A stretch of DNA of 64,000 nucleotides from Crossiella sp. S99.2 (GTDB lineage: Bacteria; Actinomycetota; Actinomycetes; Mycobacteriales; Pseudonocardiaceae), in contig NZ_JALMDK010000005.1 of NCBI RefSeq assembly GCF_023094165.1, positions 62,001 to 126,000 of the forward strand. The letters are read 5' to 3'. The notes beneath the pieces are model-generated. The model was not told the DNA's origin. It saw nothing but the letters and a program-made list of their open reading frames with translations, and did not search any database. Within the stretch, counting starts at the first letter, position 1, and each line of letters starts with the position of its first letter. Shown one piece after another: positions 52,743 to 63,890 of the stretch. The position numbers and the translations under genes are program-made.

Positions 52743-53900
52743 ATGGAGCGTCAGCTGTACGAGGCCGAGCACGAGGCGTTGCGGGCGACGGTGCGGGAGT
52801 TCCTCACCAGGTCGGTGCTGCCCCACCACGAGCAGTGGGAACGGGACGGCATCGTCGCGCGCGAGGTCTGGGAGGAGGCGGGCAAGCTCGGTCTGCTCGG
52901 CATCGACATGCCGGTGGAGCACGGCGGCGGGGGCGAGTCCGACTACCGCTTCTACGCGGTGCAGGACGAGGAGATCGTCCGGGCCGGGGCCACCGGGCTG
53001 GGCTTCGGGCTGCACAACGACATCGTCGGGCCGTACCTGCGCGAGCTGACCACGCCGGAGCAGCGGCAACGCTGGCTGCCGGACTTCTGCGCGGGCAAGC
53101 TGATCACCGCGATCGCCATGAGCGAGCCGGGCGCGGGCTCTGACCTGCAGGGCATCCGCACCTACGCCCGCCGGGACGGCTCGGACTGGGTGCTGTCCGG
53201 GTCCAAGATCTTCATCACCAACGGCATCCTGTCCGACCTGGTCATCGTGGTCGCCCGCACCGATCCGGAGGCCACCGGCAGCAAGGGCCTGAGCCTGCTC
53301 GCGGTGGAACGCGGCATGCCGGGGTTCGAGCGCGGGCGGAACCTGGACAAGATCGGGCAGAAGGCCCAGGACACCGCCGAGTTGTTCTTCGACGAGGTGC
53401 GGGTGCCCGCGGCCAACCTGATCGGCGAGCAGAACCGCGGCTTCTACCACCTGATGCGCTTCCTGCCGCAGGAACGGCTGTCCATGGCGGTCGGCTCGGC
53501 CGCGGCGGTGCGCGCGATGCTGGACCTGACCGAGCGGTACGTGCGCGAGCGCAAGGCCTTCGGCCGCTCCATCGGCGCGTTCCAGAACACCCGGTTCGAG
53601 CTGGCCGAGATGGAGACGCAGTACTGGGTCACCCAGACCTTCGTGGACCGGTGCGTGCTCGACCTGGTCGCCGGGAAGCTCACCGCGGAGGACGCGGCCA
53701 TGGCCAAGTTGTGGGCCACCGACATCGACCGCAAGGTGGCCGACCGCTGCCTGCAGCTGCACGGCGGCTACGGCTACATGCGGGAGTACCCGATCTCCAA
53801 GTACTTCCTGGACGGGCGGGTCCAGGCGATCTACGGCGGCACCAACGAGATCATGAAGGAGATCATCGGCCGGTCGCTCCGGCTGGACGGCGACGGGTGA
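52743..53900 (+). CDS. Acyl-CoA dehydrogenase
   Basis: 385 residues, full length. The FAD/substrate segments AIAMSEPGAGSDL and FITNG and the C-terminal QLHGGYGYMREYP and YGGTNEIMKEIIGR are all present. It catalyses alpha,beta-dehydrogenation of acyl-CoAs, passing electrons to ETF. Overlaps the MFS gene by 4 bp, so the two are coupled. Confidence 0.92.
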   Translation: MERQLYEAEHEALRATVREFLTRSVLPHHEQWERDGIVAREVWEEAGKLGLLGIDMPVEHGGGGESDYRFYAVQDEEIVRAGATGLGFGLHNDIVGPYLRELTTPEQRQRWLPDFCAGKLITAIAMSEPGAGSDLQGIRTYARRDGSDWVLSGSKIFITNGILSDLVIVVARTDPEATGSKGLSLLAVERGMPGFERGRNLDKIGQKAQDTAELFFDEVRVPAANLIGEQNRGFYHLMRFLPQERLSMAVGSAAAVRAMLDLTERYVRERKAFGRSIGAFQNTRFELAEMETQYWVTQTFVDRCVLDLVAGKLTAEDAAMAKLWATDIDRKVADRCLQLHGGYGYMREYPISKYFLDGRVQAIYGGTNEIMKEIIGRSLRLDGDG

Positions 53901-55147
53901 GCGCTCCGGCGCCCGCGGTGCAGCGCCGGGTGCTCGGGGTGCTCACGGCCACCCAGGTGCTCGGCACCGGCGGGGTGGCCGCGGGGGTGGCGGTGAGCGC
54001 GCTGGCCGCGGCGGCGCTCTCCGGCAGCGCCGCGGTGGGCGGACTCGCCGCGACCGCGCCCACCCTGGGCTCGGCGCTGCTCGCGGTGCCCGCCGCGAGC
54101 CTGGCCGACCGGCGGGGCAGGCGGCCCGCGCTGGTGCTGGGCTACGGGATCGGCGCGCTCGGCGCCGGACTCGCGGTGCTGGCGCTGGCCGTGCGCAGCT
54201 GGCCGCTGCTGCTCGGCGCGCTGATTCTCTTCGGCGGCGGGTCGATGGCCGGACTGGCCGCCCGCTATGCCGCCACCGACCTGGCCGCCCCGCACCGCCG
54301 GGCGCGGGCGCTGTCCGTGGTGGTGTGGGCCAGCACCGCCGGGGTGGTGGTCGGCCCCAACCTGGCCGGTCCGGCCGGTCAGGCGGCGGGTGGACTCGGC
54401 CTGCCCGAGGCGGCGGGCGCCTACCTGGTGACGATGCTGGTGTTCCTGGCCGCCGCGCTGGTCGCCGGACTGGGACTGCGCCCCGATCCACTCGTGCTGG
54501 CCAGGGAAACGGCCGGTGACGCGGGGTGTCCGATGCACGGCGGCGTGCTGACCGTGCCCTCCCGGCAACGCCGGGCCGCGGCCTGGCGGCAGCTGCGCGG
54601 GCAGACCCGGCTGGCGCTGGCCGGGATCGTGCTCTGCCACGCCGCCATGGTCGGGCTGATGTCGATGACCCCGGTGCACCTGGACCACGGCGGCCACTCA
54701 CTGGCCGTGGTCGGCGTGGTGATCAGCCTGCACGCGGCCGCCATGTACGCGGCCAGTCCGCTGTTCGGCTGGCTGGCCGACCGGCATGGCCGGGTGCCGG
54801 TGCTGGGCCTGGGCGCGGCGCTGGTGGTGGCCGCGGCCGGGATCGCGGGCACCTCGGACAGCGGGGACGCGCCACAGCTCGCGCTGGCACTGATCCTGCT
54901 GGGTTTCGGCTGGTCAGCGGGGGTGGTCTCGGGTTCGGCACTGCTCACCGAGTCGGTGCCGCTGGCCGAGCGGCCCAATGTCCAGGGCCTGTCCGACCTG
55001 CTGATGAACCTGGGCGGCGCGGGCGGCGGCGTGCTGGCCGGGGTGCTGGTGACCGCCGGGTCCTACGCGGCGCTGGGCCTGCTGGTGGGCTTCGCCGCGT
55101 TGCCGCTGCTGGTGATCTGCGCGTTGCGCGCGTTGCAGCCCGCTTAG
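53897..55147 (+). CDS. MFS transporter
   Basis: 416 residues from the GTG at 53897, overlapping the acyl-CoA dehydrogenase stop. Twelve predicted membrane segments, with DRRGRRPAL between helices 2 and 3 and the matching DRHGRVPVLG in the second half, the MFS loop signatures. Substrate unknown. The frame also exists further upstream but only as a shadow of the dehydrogenase gene. Confidence 0.88.
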   Translation: MSAPAPAVQRRVLGVLTATQVLGTGGVAAGVAVSALAAAALSGSAAVGGLAATAPTLGSALLAVPAASLADRRGRRPALVLGYGIGALGAGLAVLALAVRSWPLLLGALILFGGGSMAGLAARYAATDLAAPHRRARALSVVVWASTAGVVVGPNLAGPAGQAAGGLGLPEAAGAYLVTMLVFLAAALVAGLGLRPDPLVLARETAGDAGCPMHGGVLTVPSRQRRAAAWRQLRGQTRLALAGIVLCHAAMVGLMSMTPVHLDHGGHSLAVVGVVISLHAAAMYAASPLFGWLADRHGRVPVLGLGAALVVAAAGIAGTSDSGDAPQLALALILLGFGWSAGVVSGSALLTESVPLAERPNVQGLSDLLMNLGGAGGGVLAGVLVTAGSYAALGLLVGFAALPLLVICALRALQPA

Positions 55148-55281
55148 TCCTCGTCGTCGCGCTTGCGCTTGTTGCGCAGGTACCGCAGGTTGATCACGAT
55201 CGCGCCGATGAGCGCGGCGATGATGATGATCGTCGCGAGCGGGGAGGACAGACCGGTCGGGTCGTCGCCGAAGTCGAGCAC
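55144..55281 (-). CDS. 45-residue single-pass membrane protein
   Basis: A GTG at 55281 gives a short acidic N-terminus, one membrane helix (LATIIIIAALIGAIVI) and a Lys/Arg tail. No ribosome site seen; perhaps leaderless. It is convergent with and overlaps the MFS stop. No family recognised. Confidence 0.5.
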   Translation of the reverse strand: MLDFGDDPTGLSSPLATIIIIAALIGAIVINLRYLRNKRKRDDED

Positions 55282-55321
55282 GCGCCGAGCGTACCGGGGT
55301 CGCGCCGTAGGCTGGTTGGCA

Positions 55322-55516
55322 ATGAGAAACACGGTGTTCCGCAGTCTGATGGCCGAGGAGTTCGGCGAGGTGCGCGCGGAGATGCTGGCCAGGGACCACG
55401 TCTTCTCCGCACTCGGCGGACTGACCGCGGACCAGGCCCTGGACGCGGGGATCTCGCCCAAGCAGGTGTGGCGCGCGGTGTGCGAGGACCTGGACGTGCC
55501 CCCGGAACGTCGCTGA
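55322..55516 (+). CDS. DUF3046 family protein
   Basis: 64 residues from the ATG at 55322. Helical throughout, with the conserved RNTVFRSLMAEEFGEVRAEM start and a C-terminal WRAVCEDLDVPPERR. It corresponds to Rv2738c, which lies next to recA in mycobacteria; here a subtilase gene and a regulator separate it from recA. Function unknown. Confidence 0.88.
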   Translation: MRNTVFRSLMAEEFGEVRAEMLARDHVFSALGGLTADQALDAGISPKQVWRAVCEDLDVPPERR

Positions 55517-55546
55517 CCCGCCCGGAACAGGGACCGGGCGGGTCAG
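55513..55546 (+). terminator. Hairpin terminator after the DUF3046 gene
   Basis: Perfect 13-bp arms (55513-55525 with 55534-55546) overlapping the DUF3046 stop codon, ahead of the convergent subtilase gene. Confidence 0.7.
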
Positions 55547-55583
55547 CGCACTACTTCATCCAGTGGGTCGGTGACTCAGCGGA

Positions 55584-57410
<1,827 letters not shown>

Positions 57411-57709
57411 AGGGGTTTTCCTTCCAAAGCAGGGGACTTGCGAAGGTAGGCATTGGTGTGACCGCAGGCACAGCGTTGTCCGCGGCTGTTTTACGTCAGC
57501 ACCGTGTTCACGCCATTACGCGATCACGCATTCGCCATCACCCGACTACTATGCGTTCAGGACCTGCGGCGAATGGTCTAACGGATTGCCGACCTGTTGG
57601 CCGCTCGGTCGGATAATCACTTGAATACTGGTAATTCCGGCAAAGAGCGGCGAGAGTGCCTTTTCGCTTTCCGGGAGTCACACTGTGCGGAACAGGCGGG
57701 AGGGGACGG
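57411..57709. other. Divergent promoter region
   Basis: 299 bp between the divergent subtilase and regulator genes. No gene and no clear operator were seen. Confidence 0.4.
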
Positions 57710-58669
57710 GTGTTCGAGAACCTCGGCGTGAGCGCGGGTGAGTCGGCGGTCTACGAGTTGCTGCTGCGTGGCGGCACGAGCACCGCCGCCGAGTTGGCCA
57801 TGGCCGGGTCGGAACGCGATCCGCGCAGGTTGACCGAGGTGCTCGGCGAGCTGGAGGTACGCGGGCTGGTGCGCAGGGTGGCCGGCGCGACGGCCCGCTG
57901 GTGCGCGGTCCCGCCCGATCTCGCGCTGGAGCTGCTCATCGCCGACCGGGAGAGCGAGCACCGCCGCGCCAGGGCGGAGACGGCCCGGCTGATGGAGATC
58001 TACCGGCAGTCCGGCAACGGTTGTCCGGAGGACGAGTCCATTGTCGAGGTGGTGAAGGGCGCGGACGCCGCGTTGTCCCAGTGGCGGGCCCTGTTGCTCA
58101 GTGCGCGGGAGGAGGTCCGGGTTTTGGACAAACCTCCTTACCTATCCCATTCCGAGGAGTTCATCGGACTGGAAAGCGACAGCAGCAAACGCGACGTCAG
58201 CTGGCGAGTGGTCTACGAAAGGTCCAGTTTCGAGCTGCCGGGGCGGCTGGAAGAGGTGCTCGCGCTGGTCGCCGGCGGGGAGAAGGCCAGGGTGACCCCG
58301 GACCTGCCGTTCAAGCTGGGCCTGGTGGACCGGCGCGGCGCGGTGCTGCCGGTGGTCGGCGCGACCGGCATCGACAGCGTGCTGGTGATCCGGCCGTCCC
58401 CGCTGCTGGACGTGCTGCACTCCACCTTCGAGCTGTACTGGGACCGGAGCATCCCGTTCACCGGCGTGGCCGCGGCCGAAGCGGCGCCCGAGGTGGACCC
58501 GCAGCTGCTCGCGCTGCTGGCCGCCGGACTGACCGACGAGAGCATCGCGCGGCAGCTGGGCATGGCGCCGCGGACCGCGCAGCGGCGGGTGCGCCAGCTG
58601 ATGGACCGGTGCGGCGCGCAGACCCGGTTCCAGGCCGGCGTGCAGGCCATCCGGCACGGCTGGCTCTGA
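57710..58669 (+). CDS. TrmB-like/LuxR-type HTH regulator
   Basis: 319 residues from the GTG at 57710 (GGAGGGGA 6 nt upstream). The N-terminal part is a TrmB-like winged helix, then a coiled coil and a middle domain with a phospholipase-D-like layout. The final 60 residues are a LuxR-type HTH (LAAGLTDESIARQLGMAPRTAQRRV). Such proteins are common in actinomycetes beside secreted enzymes; target unknown. Confidence 0.85.
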   Translation: MFENLGVSAGESAVYELLLRGGTSTAAELAMAGSERDPRRLTEVLGELEVRGLVRRVAGATARWCAVPPDLALELLIADRESEHRRARAETARLMEIYRQSGNGCPEDESIVEVVKGADAALSQWRALLLSAREEVRVLDKPPYLSHSEEFIGLESDSSKRDVSWRVVYERSSFELPGRLEEVLALVAGGEKARVTPDLPFKLGLVDRRGAVLPVVGATGIDSVLVIRPSPLLDVLHSTFELYWDRSIPFTGVAAAEAAPEVDPQLLALLAAGLTDESIARQLGMAPRTAQRRVRQLMDRCGAQTRFQAGVQAIRHGWL

Positions 58670-58778
58670 GTTCGCCGGCCCGCCCCGCAAGCAGCGCTGA
58701 CCCCTCAAGCAACGTCGTCCGCGCGCCGAAACCCTCTCGGGGCGCGGCACCGTAGCAGAGGGCGTGTCGGTTTCGGGA

Positions 58779-58794
58779 TCGAACACCTGTTCGG
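58779..58794. promoter_or_regulatory. LexA (SOS) box of recA
   Basis: TCGAACACCTGTTCGG matches the consensus TCGAAC-N4-GTTCGA at 11 of 12 fixed positions, 128 bp before the preferred recA start. Confidence 0.85.
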
Positions 58795-58802
58795 TTACCC
58801 TG

Positions 58803-58829
58803 TTGTCCACATCGGGCCGGTTATCCACA
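58803..58829. promoter_or_regulatory. Two DnaA-box-like sites in the recA leader
   Basis: TTGTCCACA (58803-58811) and TTATCCACA (58821-58829), the two common actinobacterial DnaA-box forms, lie between the LexA box and the recA start. Confidence 0.5.
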
Positions 58830-58921
58830 GACGGCAAGTGCCTCCCGGCGGATTGTCGGTCCTGCCCGCTAGCGTGAGCGCGACCCCAGAGACCAGCCCG
58901 GAACAGAAGGCGGACAACGCG

Positions 58922-59971
58922 ATGCCACCCGCAGCACCCGACAGAGACAAGGCCCTCGAACTGGCGCTGGCCCAGATCGACAAGCAGTTCGGCAAGGGCT
59001 CGGTGATGCGCCTCGGCGAGGAGGGGCGTCCGCCGATCGAGGTCATCCCGACCGGATCCATCGCGCTGGACGTGGCCCTGGGCATCGGCGGCCTGCCGCG
59101 TGGCCGGGTCGTGGAGATCTACGGTCCGGAGTCCTCCGGTAAGACCACGGTCGCCCTGCACGCGGTGGCCAACGCGCAGAAGAACGGCGGCATCGCCGCC
59201 TTCATCGACGCCGAGCACGCGCTCGACCCCGACTACGCCAAGGCGCTCGGGGTGGACACCGACGCGCTGCTGGTCTCCCAGCCGGACACCGGTGAGCAGG
59301 CCCTGGAGATCGCGGACATGCTGATCCGCTCCGGCGCGCTGGACGTGCTGGTGATCGACTCGGTGGCCGCGCTGGTGCCCCGCGCCGAGATCGAGGGCGA
59401 GATGGGCGACAGCCACGTCGGTCTGCAGGCCCGGCTGATGAGCCAGGCGCTGCGGAAGATCACCGGCGCGCTGCACAACTCCGGCACCACCGCGATCTTC
59501 ATCAACCAGCTCCGGGAGAAGGTCGGCGTCATGTTCGGCAGCCCGGAGACCACCACCGGTGGCAAGGCGCTGAAGTTCTACGCCTCGGTGCGCCTGGACG
59601 TGCGCCGGATCGAGACCCTCAAGGACAGCGGCGACGCTGTCGGCAACCGGACCAGGGTCAAGGTGGTCAAGAACAAGGTCGCGCCGCCGTTCAAGCAGGC
59701 CGAGTTCGACATCATCTACGGCATCGGCATCAGCCGCGAGGGCTCGCTGATCGACGTGGGTGTGGAGCAGGGCATCGTGCGCAAGTCCGGTGCTTGGTAC
59801 ACCTACGAGGGCGATCAGCTGGGCCAGGGCAAGGAGAACGCCCGCAAGTTCATGCGGGAGAACCCGGACGTGGCCAACGAGATCGAGAAGCGGATCAAGG
59901 AGAAGATGGGCATCGGCGCCAAGCTGGACGCCGACGACAGCGCGCCCGCCCCGGCCCCGGTCGACTTCTGA
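58922..59971 (+). CDS. recA: Recombinase RecA
   Basis: 349 residues from the ATG at 58922. Walker [10 protein letters not shown], Walker [12 protein letters not shown], the MAW region and the [12 protein letters not shown] segment are unchanged. Catalyses strand exchange and triggers LexA self-cleavage. No intein, unlike M. tuberculosis recA. A GTG at 58874 gives a longer N-terminus and cannot be excluded. LexA box upstream; recX follows after 2 bp. Confidence 0.97.
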   Translation: MPPAAPDRDKALELALAQIDKQFGKGSVMRLGEEGRPPIEVIPTGSIALDVALGIGGLPRGRVVEIYGPESSGKTTVALHAVANAQKNGGIAAFIDAEHALDPDYAKALGVDTDALLVSQPDTGEQALEIADMLIRSGALDVLVIDSVAALVPRAEIEGEMGDSHVGLQARLMSQALRKITGALHNSGTTAIFINQLREKVGVMFGSPETTTGGKALKFYASVRLDVRRIETLKDSGDAVGNRTRVKVVKNKVAPPFKQAEFDIIYGIGISREGSLIDVGVEQGIVRKSGAWYTYEGDQLGQGKENARKFMRENPDVANEIEKRIKEKMGIGAKLDADDSAPAPAPVDF

Positions 59972-59973
59972 TC

Positions 59974-60519
59974 GTGGGCTTCGGACAGCGCAAGCCGGAG
60001 CAGCCGCAGCCGCAGGATCCTGTGGCGCACGCCAGGGACATCTGTCTGCGGCTGCTCACCGCCCGCCCCCGCACCAAGTCGGAGCTGGCGCAGAGCCTGA
60101 CCCGCAAGGGAGTGGACCCGGAGGTCGCTGAGGGCGTGCTGGCCCGCCTGGACGAGGTGGGCCTGATCGACGACGCCGCCTTCGCCGAGGTCTGGGTCCG
60201 GTCCCGGCACTCCTACCAGGGCATGGCCAAGCGCGCGCTGAGCATGGAACTGCGCCGCAAGGGCGTGGCCGATGAGGTGGCGGCCGAAGCGGTGGCCGCC
60301 GTGGACCCGGCCGCCGAGGAGGACCGCGCCAGGGAACTGGTGCGCAAACGCCTCCGCGGCGGCAGCCTCCAGTCCGCCGACGAACAAACCCGCATCCGCC
60401 GCCTGGTCGGCATGCTGGCCCGCAAGGGCTACTCCGAGGGCCTGGCCTTCCGCGTGGTCCGCGAAGAACTCCGCGAAGCCAACCTGGACGCCGACCTCCT
60501 GGACAACCCCCCGGACTGA
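59974..60519 (+). CDS. recX: RecX regulator of RecA
   Basis: 181 residues from the GTG at 59974, two bases after recA stops. Three-helix repeats with ARDICLRLLTARPRTKSEL and the LIDDAAFAEVWVRSR motif. RecX caps RecA filaments and limits recombination. Operon with recA. Confidence 0.95.
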   Translation: MGFGQRKPEQPQPQDPVAHARDICLRLLTARPRTKSELAQSLTRKGVDPEVAEGVLARLDEVGLIDDAAFAEVWVRSRHSYQGMAKRALSMELRRKGVADEVAAEAVAAVDPAAEEDRARELVRKRLRGGSLQSADEQTRIRRLVGMLARKGYSEGLAFRVVREELREANLDADLLDNPPD

Positions 60520-60698
60520 CCCCAACCCCCCGGGCGCCGTCGGCGGGGCCGGTTCCGTCGAACTCACCCGGCTCAGCGCTCCTCCGCCGGGGTCGCCCGG
60601 CCCGCTGGCTTCGCTGGTTTTGCCAGAGCTGTCCGGCTGACCGGCGGCACCGGCTCCACCGGAACCGCCCGCCCCACTCGCGCCACCGGAGTCGCCCC

Positions 60699-61082
60699 GT
60701 GCCGCTGCCGCCGTCAGACCCACCGGACCCGCTCTCCGCTCTCCGGGCCCTCTGCCTCGCCCTCCCCGACACCACCGAACGCCTCAGTCACGGCGAGCCG
60801 ACCTGGTTCATCCGTGGCAAGAAAACCTTCGTCACCTACGCCAACCAGCACCACGACACCCGCCTCGCCTTCTGGTGCGCGGCCCCGCCCGGCGCCCAGG
60901 AAGCCCTTATTGCCGAGGCGCCCGAGCGCTACTTCCGGCCGCCCTACGTCGGGCACCGGGGCTGGCTCGGCGTCTACCTGGATGTTCCCGGCCTGGACTG
61001 GGCCGAGATCGGCGAACTCGTCGAGGACGCTTTCCGCGCCGTGGCCCCCAAGACCCTGCTCGCCCGACTGGACGCTTCCTGA
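60699..61082 (+). CDS. MmcQ/YjbR family protein
   Basis: 127 residues, GTG start. The compact alpha/beta fold of YjbR, with ALPDTTERLSHGEPTWFIRGKK at the start and YFRPPYVGHRGWLGVYLD in the middle. The family resembles DNA-binding folds but its role is unknown. Confidence 0.87.
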   Translation: MPLPPSDPPDPLSALRALCLALPDTTERLSHGEPTWFIRGKKTFVTYANQHHDTRLAFWCAAPPGAQEALIAEAPERYFRPPYVGHRGWLGVYLDVPGLDWAEIGELVEDAFRAVAPKTLLARLDAS

Positions 61083-61172
61083 GCACACCGGGTCACCGCC
61101 TGGACACCGCTCGTCGCGAGTCCTTGCCCGCCTGAGTACTATGCTTGTAGTGGTTGACGGGGGAGGTGGCTG

Positions 61173-61748
61173 GTGGTTCAGAACCTGGCTCGGCGGGCGG
61201 CGCTGGTGGATGCGGCGATCGAGGTGCTGGCCCGGGAGGGGGCCCGGGGGCTGACGTTCCGGGCGGTGGATGTGGCAGCGGGGGTGCCCAAGGGGACCGC
61301 GTCGAACTACTTCGCCAATCGGGATGATTTGCTGCACCAGGTGGGTGGGCAGGTGCACCTGCGGTTGGCGCCGGATCCGGAGACGCTGGTGGACACCATG
61401 CGGGCGCCGCGCTCGCGGGAGCTGGTGGACACGCTGATGCACCAGTTGCTGGACCGGATGAACCGGGATCCGGCCGGGTACCTGGCGTTGCAGGAACTGC
61501 GGTTGGAGGCGACCCGGCGGCCGGAGTTGCGAGCGGCGATGACCGAGACGATGCAGGCCAACTTCGACTCCTACGTGCGGTTCCATGTGGACAGTGGGCT
61601 GCCGGGTGGGGCGGAGACGGTGGCGTTGCTGTACCTGGCGATGACCGGGCTGGTGGTCGAGCACCTGACGCTGCCCGAGGCGATGCGGCCGTTCGCGGCC
61701 GCTGAACTGGTCTCGGCGCTGGTGGCGCGGATCGTGCCGGTGGAGTGA
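61173..61748 (+). CDS. TetR-family regulator
   Basis: 191 residues, GTG start with GGGGGAGG upstream. HTH: AVDVAAGVPKGTASNYFANRDDLL. The C-terminal domain ends with a Leu-rich dimer helix. The upstream ACTA-TGCTTG-TAGT (61138-61151) is a weak operator candidate. It converges on the APH gene. Ligand unknown. Confidence 0.87.
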   Translation: MVQNLARRAALVDAAIEVLAREGARGLTFRAVDVAAGVPKGTASNYFANRDDLLHQVGGQVHLRLAPDPETLVDTMRAPRSRELVDTLMHQLLDRMNRDPAGYLALQELRLEATRRPELRAAMTETMQANFDSYVRFHVDSGLPGGAETVALLYLAMTGLVVEHLTLPEAMRPFAAAELVSALVARIVPVE

Positions 61749-61752
61749 CGGG

Positions 61753-62526
61753 TCAGAAGAACTCGTCCAGCAAGCGGTGGAAGCGGATCCGGGCGGGGTC
61801 CGGTTCGGGGTGGCCGTAGCGGGACAGGAAGCGGGCCGGGTCCAGGTTCGCGCGGGCCAGGCTCCTGGTGGCCAGGGCCAGATCCAGGTGCCGGTCGGCG
61901 CGGCCGAGGCGGCCTAGGTCCAGCACGCCGGTGACGGCCAGGGAATCCGGGTCCAGCAGGACGTTCGGGGTGCACAGGTCGCCGTGGCACACCACGGATT
62001 CCTCGCTGTCCGGGCGGGTGCGGTCGAGTTCGGCGACCAGGTCCGCGGTGGACCAGCCCGCGTACTCGGCGGCCAGGTGGGTCAGGTCGATCAGGTCCGC
62101 CGCGGCGGCGGCCTTGGCCAGCGGGACGGTGACGGCCAGGCCGCGGTCGAACGGGCAGCCGGCCACCGGCAGGGCGTGCAGGGCGCGGGCCAGGCCGGCC
62201 AGCGCGTCGACCACGCCCGCGGCCTGGTGGGCAGGCCAGGGATCGCTGATCGGGCGGCCGGGCAGGGCGGTGGTGACCAGCCAGGAGAAGCCGTCGCGGT
62301 CGCCGTGCTCGACCACCTCCGGGGCGGGGAAACCCTGGGCGGCCAGCCAGCCGCAGCGGGCGGCCTCGGCGGCGGGGGCGGCGGCCGGGTCGGGGTGCGG
62401 TGGGGTGAGGGCGATCTTGAGGTAGTGCTCCGCGGTCCGCCAGACCCGGGCGCCGGACTCGCCCACGGTGACCGGGGTCCAGTCCCGGCCGTAGCGGGCG
62501 CCGAGTTCGGTGATCAGGTCAGCCAC
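61753..62526 (-). CDS. Aminoglycoside phosphotransferase (APH(3')-like)
   Basis: 257 residues. Kinase-like fold with the Brenner motif VCHGDLCTPNVLLD and the metal site GVLDLGRLGRADRHLDLAL, as in APH(3') enzymes that phosphorylate kanamycin-type drugs. An atypical feature is LDLGR where canonical enzymes have DxGR. Resistance is inferred; many chromosomal APHs act on other substrates. Overlaps the PPOX gene by 8 bp. Confidence 0.85.
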   Translation of the reverse strand: MADLITELGARYGRDWTPVTVGESGARVWRTAEHYLKIALTPPHPDPAAAPAAEAARCGWLAAQGFPAPEVVEHGDRDGFSWLVTTALPGRPISDPWPAHQAAGVVDALAGLARALHALPVAGCPFDRGLAVTVPLAKAAAAADLIDLTHLAAEYAGWSTADLVAELDRTRPDSEESVVCHGDLCTPNVLLDPDSLAVTGVLDLGRLGRADRHLDLALATRSLARANLDPARFLSRYGHPEPDPARIRFHRLLDEFF

Positions 62527-62929
62527 TGCGGTCCGGGCCGGCCCTGGTCAGTTCGACGCGGATCAGCACCCGCCGCTCGGACTCCATCGTGGCCCGGTAC
62601 TCCGCCCAGTCCGGGTGCTCGCCGGTGACGCGGCGGTAGTAGTCCTCCAAGCCGGGCATGGCTTCGGGCAGGTCGACGACGGTGGCCGTGCCCTCGATCT
62701 GGATCCACCGGCCGAAGAAGGCATCCGGCAGCACGCACAGCCAGATCCGCGGATCGCGGCGCAGGTTCTTCACCTTGAACGCGGTGGCCCGGCTGCTGAT
62801 CAGGATCGCGCCGTCCTCGGCCACCCCGGCCAGCACCGGCGACATCTGCGGGCTGCCGTCGGTGCGGGTGGTGGCCAGCACCGCGCGCGGTTGTTCCCGG
62901 ACGATCCGGCGTGCCTCGGTGAGATCCAT
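62519..62929 (-). CDS. PPOX-class (F420- or flavin-dependent) oxidoreductase
   Basis: 136 residues, split-barrel fold. AVLATTRTDGSPQMSPV at the start and FFGRWIQIEGTATVVD in the middle fit the actinobacterial F420-dependent PPOX group. Cofactor and substrate are inferred from family. Upstream of and overlapping the APH gene, same strand. Confidence 0.87.
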   Translation of the reverse strand: MDLTEARRIVREQPRAVLATTRTDGSPQMSPVLAGVAEDGAILISSRATAFKVKNLRRDPRIWLCVLPDAFFGRWIQIEGTATVVDLPEAMPGLEDYYRRVTGEHPDWAEYRATMESERRVLIRVELTRAGPDRSG

Positions 62930-62967
62930 GCCCCCATCATGCCCAGCGCCGCCCTATCGTGCCCGGC

Positions 62968-63783
62968 ATGGACATCGTCGACGTCTGGGCCCAGCAACCC
63001 ACCGACCGCTTCATGGCCGCGCCCTGGCTGGACACCCTGCTGCGCTGGACCGGCATCTCCCGGGAGACACCCACCGTCGAGCAGAACCTGGCCGCCATGG
63101 ACGAGGCCGGGGTGTCCCTCGCGCTGCTCGCGGGCTGGCACGGACCGACCGGCTCGCTGATCTCCAACGACGAGGTGGCCGCGGTGGTCGCCGCGCACCC
63201 GGACCGCTTCCGCGGCGTGGCCACGGTGGATCTGGCCGATCCGATGGGCGCGGTGCGCGAGATTCGCCGCTGTGTCAACGAATTGGGCTTCGTCGGGGTG
63301 CGGGTGGTGCCGTGGTTGTGGAACCTGCCGCCGAACGATCGGCGCTACTACCCGGTCTATGTGGCCTGCGTGGAGCTGGGCGTGCCGTTCTGCACCCAGA
63401 TCGGGCACACCGGACCGCTGTGTCCGTCCGAACCTGGCCGGCCGATCCCGTACCTGGACGAGGTGCTGCTCGACTTCCCGGAGCTGACCGTGATCGGCGG
63501 GCACGTCGGCTACCCGTGGATCCACGAGGTGCTCTCGCTGGCCACCAAGTACCCCAACTTCTACGTGGACACCTCGGCCTATGTGCTGCACCGGCTGCCC
63601 GCGGAACTGGTGGACTTCCTGCGCGGGCGGGGCCGGGACCGGGTGATGTTCGGCACGAACTGGCCGATGCTCAGTGCGGGCCGGGCGCTGGCCCGGCTCG
63701 ACGAGCTGGGGCTGGACGAGCAGGCGCGGCAACTGTTCCTGGGCGGCAACGCCCGCCGGGTATTCCGGCTGGCGGCCGGCTGA
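62968..63783 (+). CDS. Amidohydrolase (amidohydro_2 family)
   Basis: 271 residues from the ATG at 62968 (GTG at 62959 possible). TIM-barrel hydrolase with the metal-ligand region in GVRVVPWLWN, TQIGHTGP, GGHVGYPW and the C-terminal FGTNWPM. Similar proteins decarboxylate or hydrolyse aromatic acids. The first-strand HxH metal motif is replaced by VWAQQP, as in some members, so catalysis may differ. Confidence 0.85.
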   Translation: MDIVDVWAQQPTDRFMAAPWLDTLLRWTGISRETPTVEQNLAAMDEAGVSLALLAGWHGPTGSLISNDEVAAVVAAHPDRFRGVATVDLADPMGAVREIRRCVNELGFVGVRVVPWLWNLPPNDRRYYPVYVACVELGVPFCTQIGHTGPLCPSEPGRPIPYLDEVLLDFPELTVIGGHVGYPWIHEVLSLATKYPNFYVDTSAYVLHRLPAELVDFLRGRGRDRVMFGTNWPMLSAGRALARLDELGLDEQARQLFLGGNARRVFRLAAG

Positions 63784-63890
63784 GCAGGCCGGGTTGGCCG
63801 CGGCGCGGCGCGGCGGGCGGGGCTGGTCAGCCCGGGTGGCCGGATAATCGGGCGGGCGTTGTCGGTCCGGCGGCTTAGTATCCGGCCGTG

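Noticed and set aside
58922-59971. RecA intein as in M. tuberculosis
   Set aside because: The recA frame is of normal length and uninterrupted.
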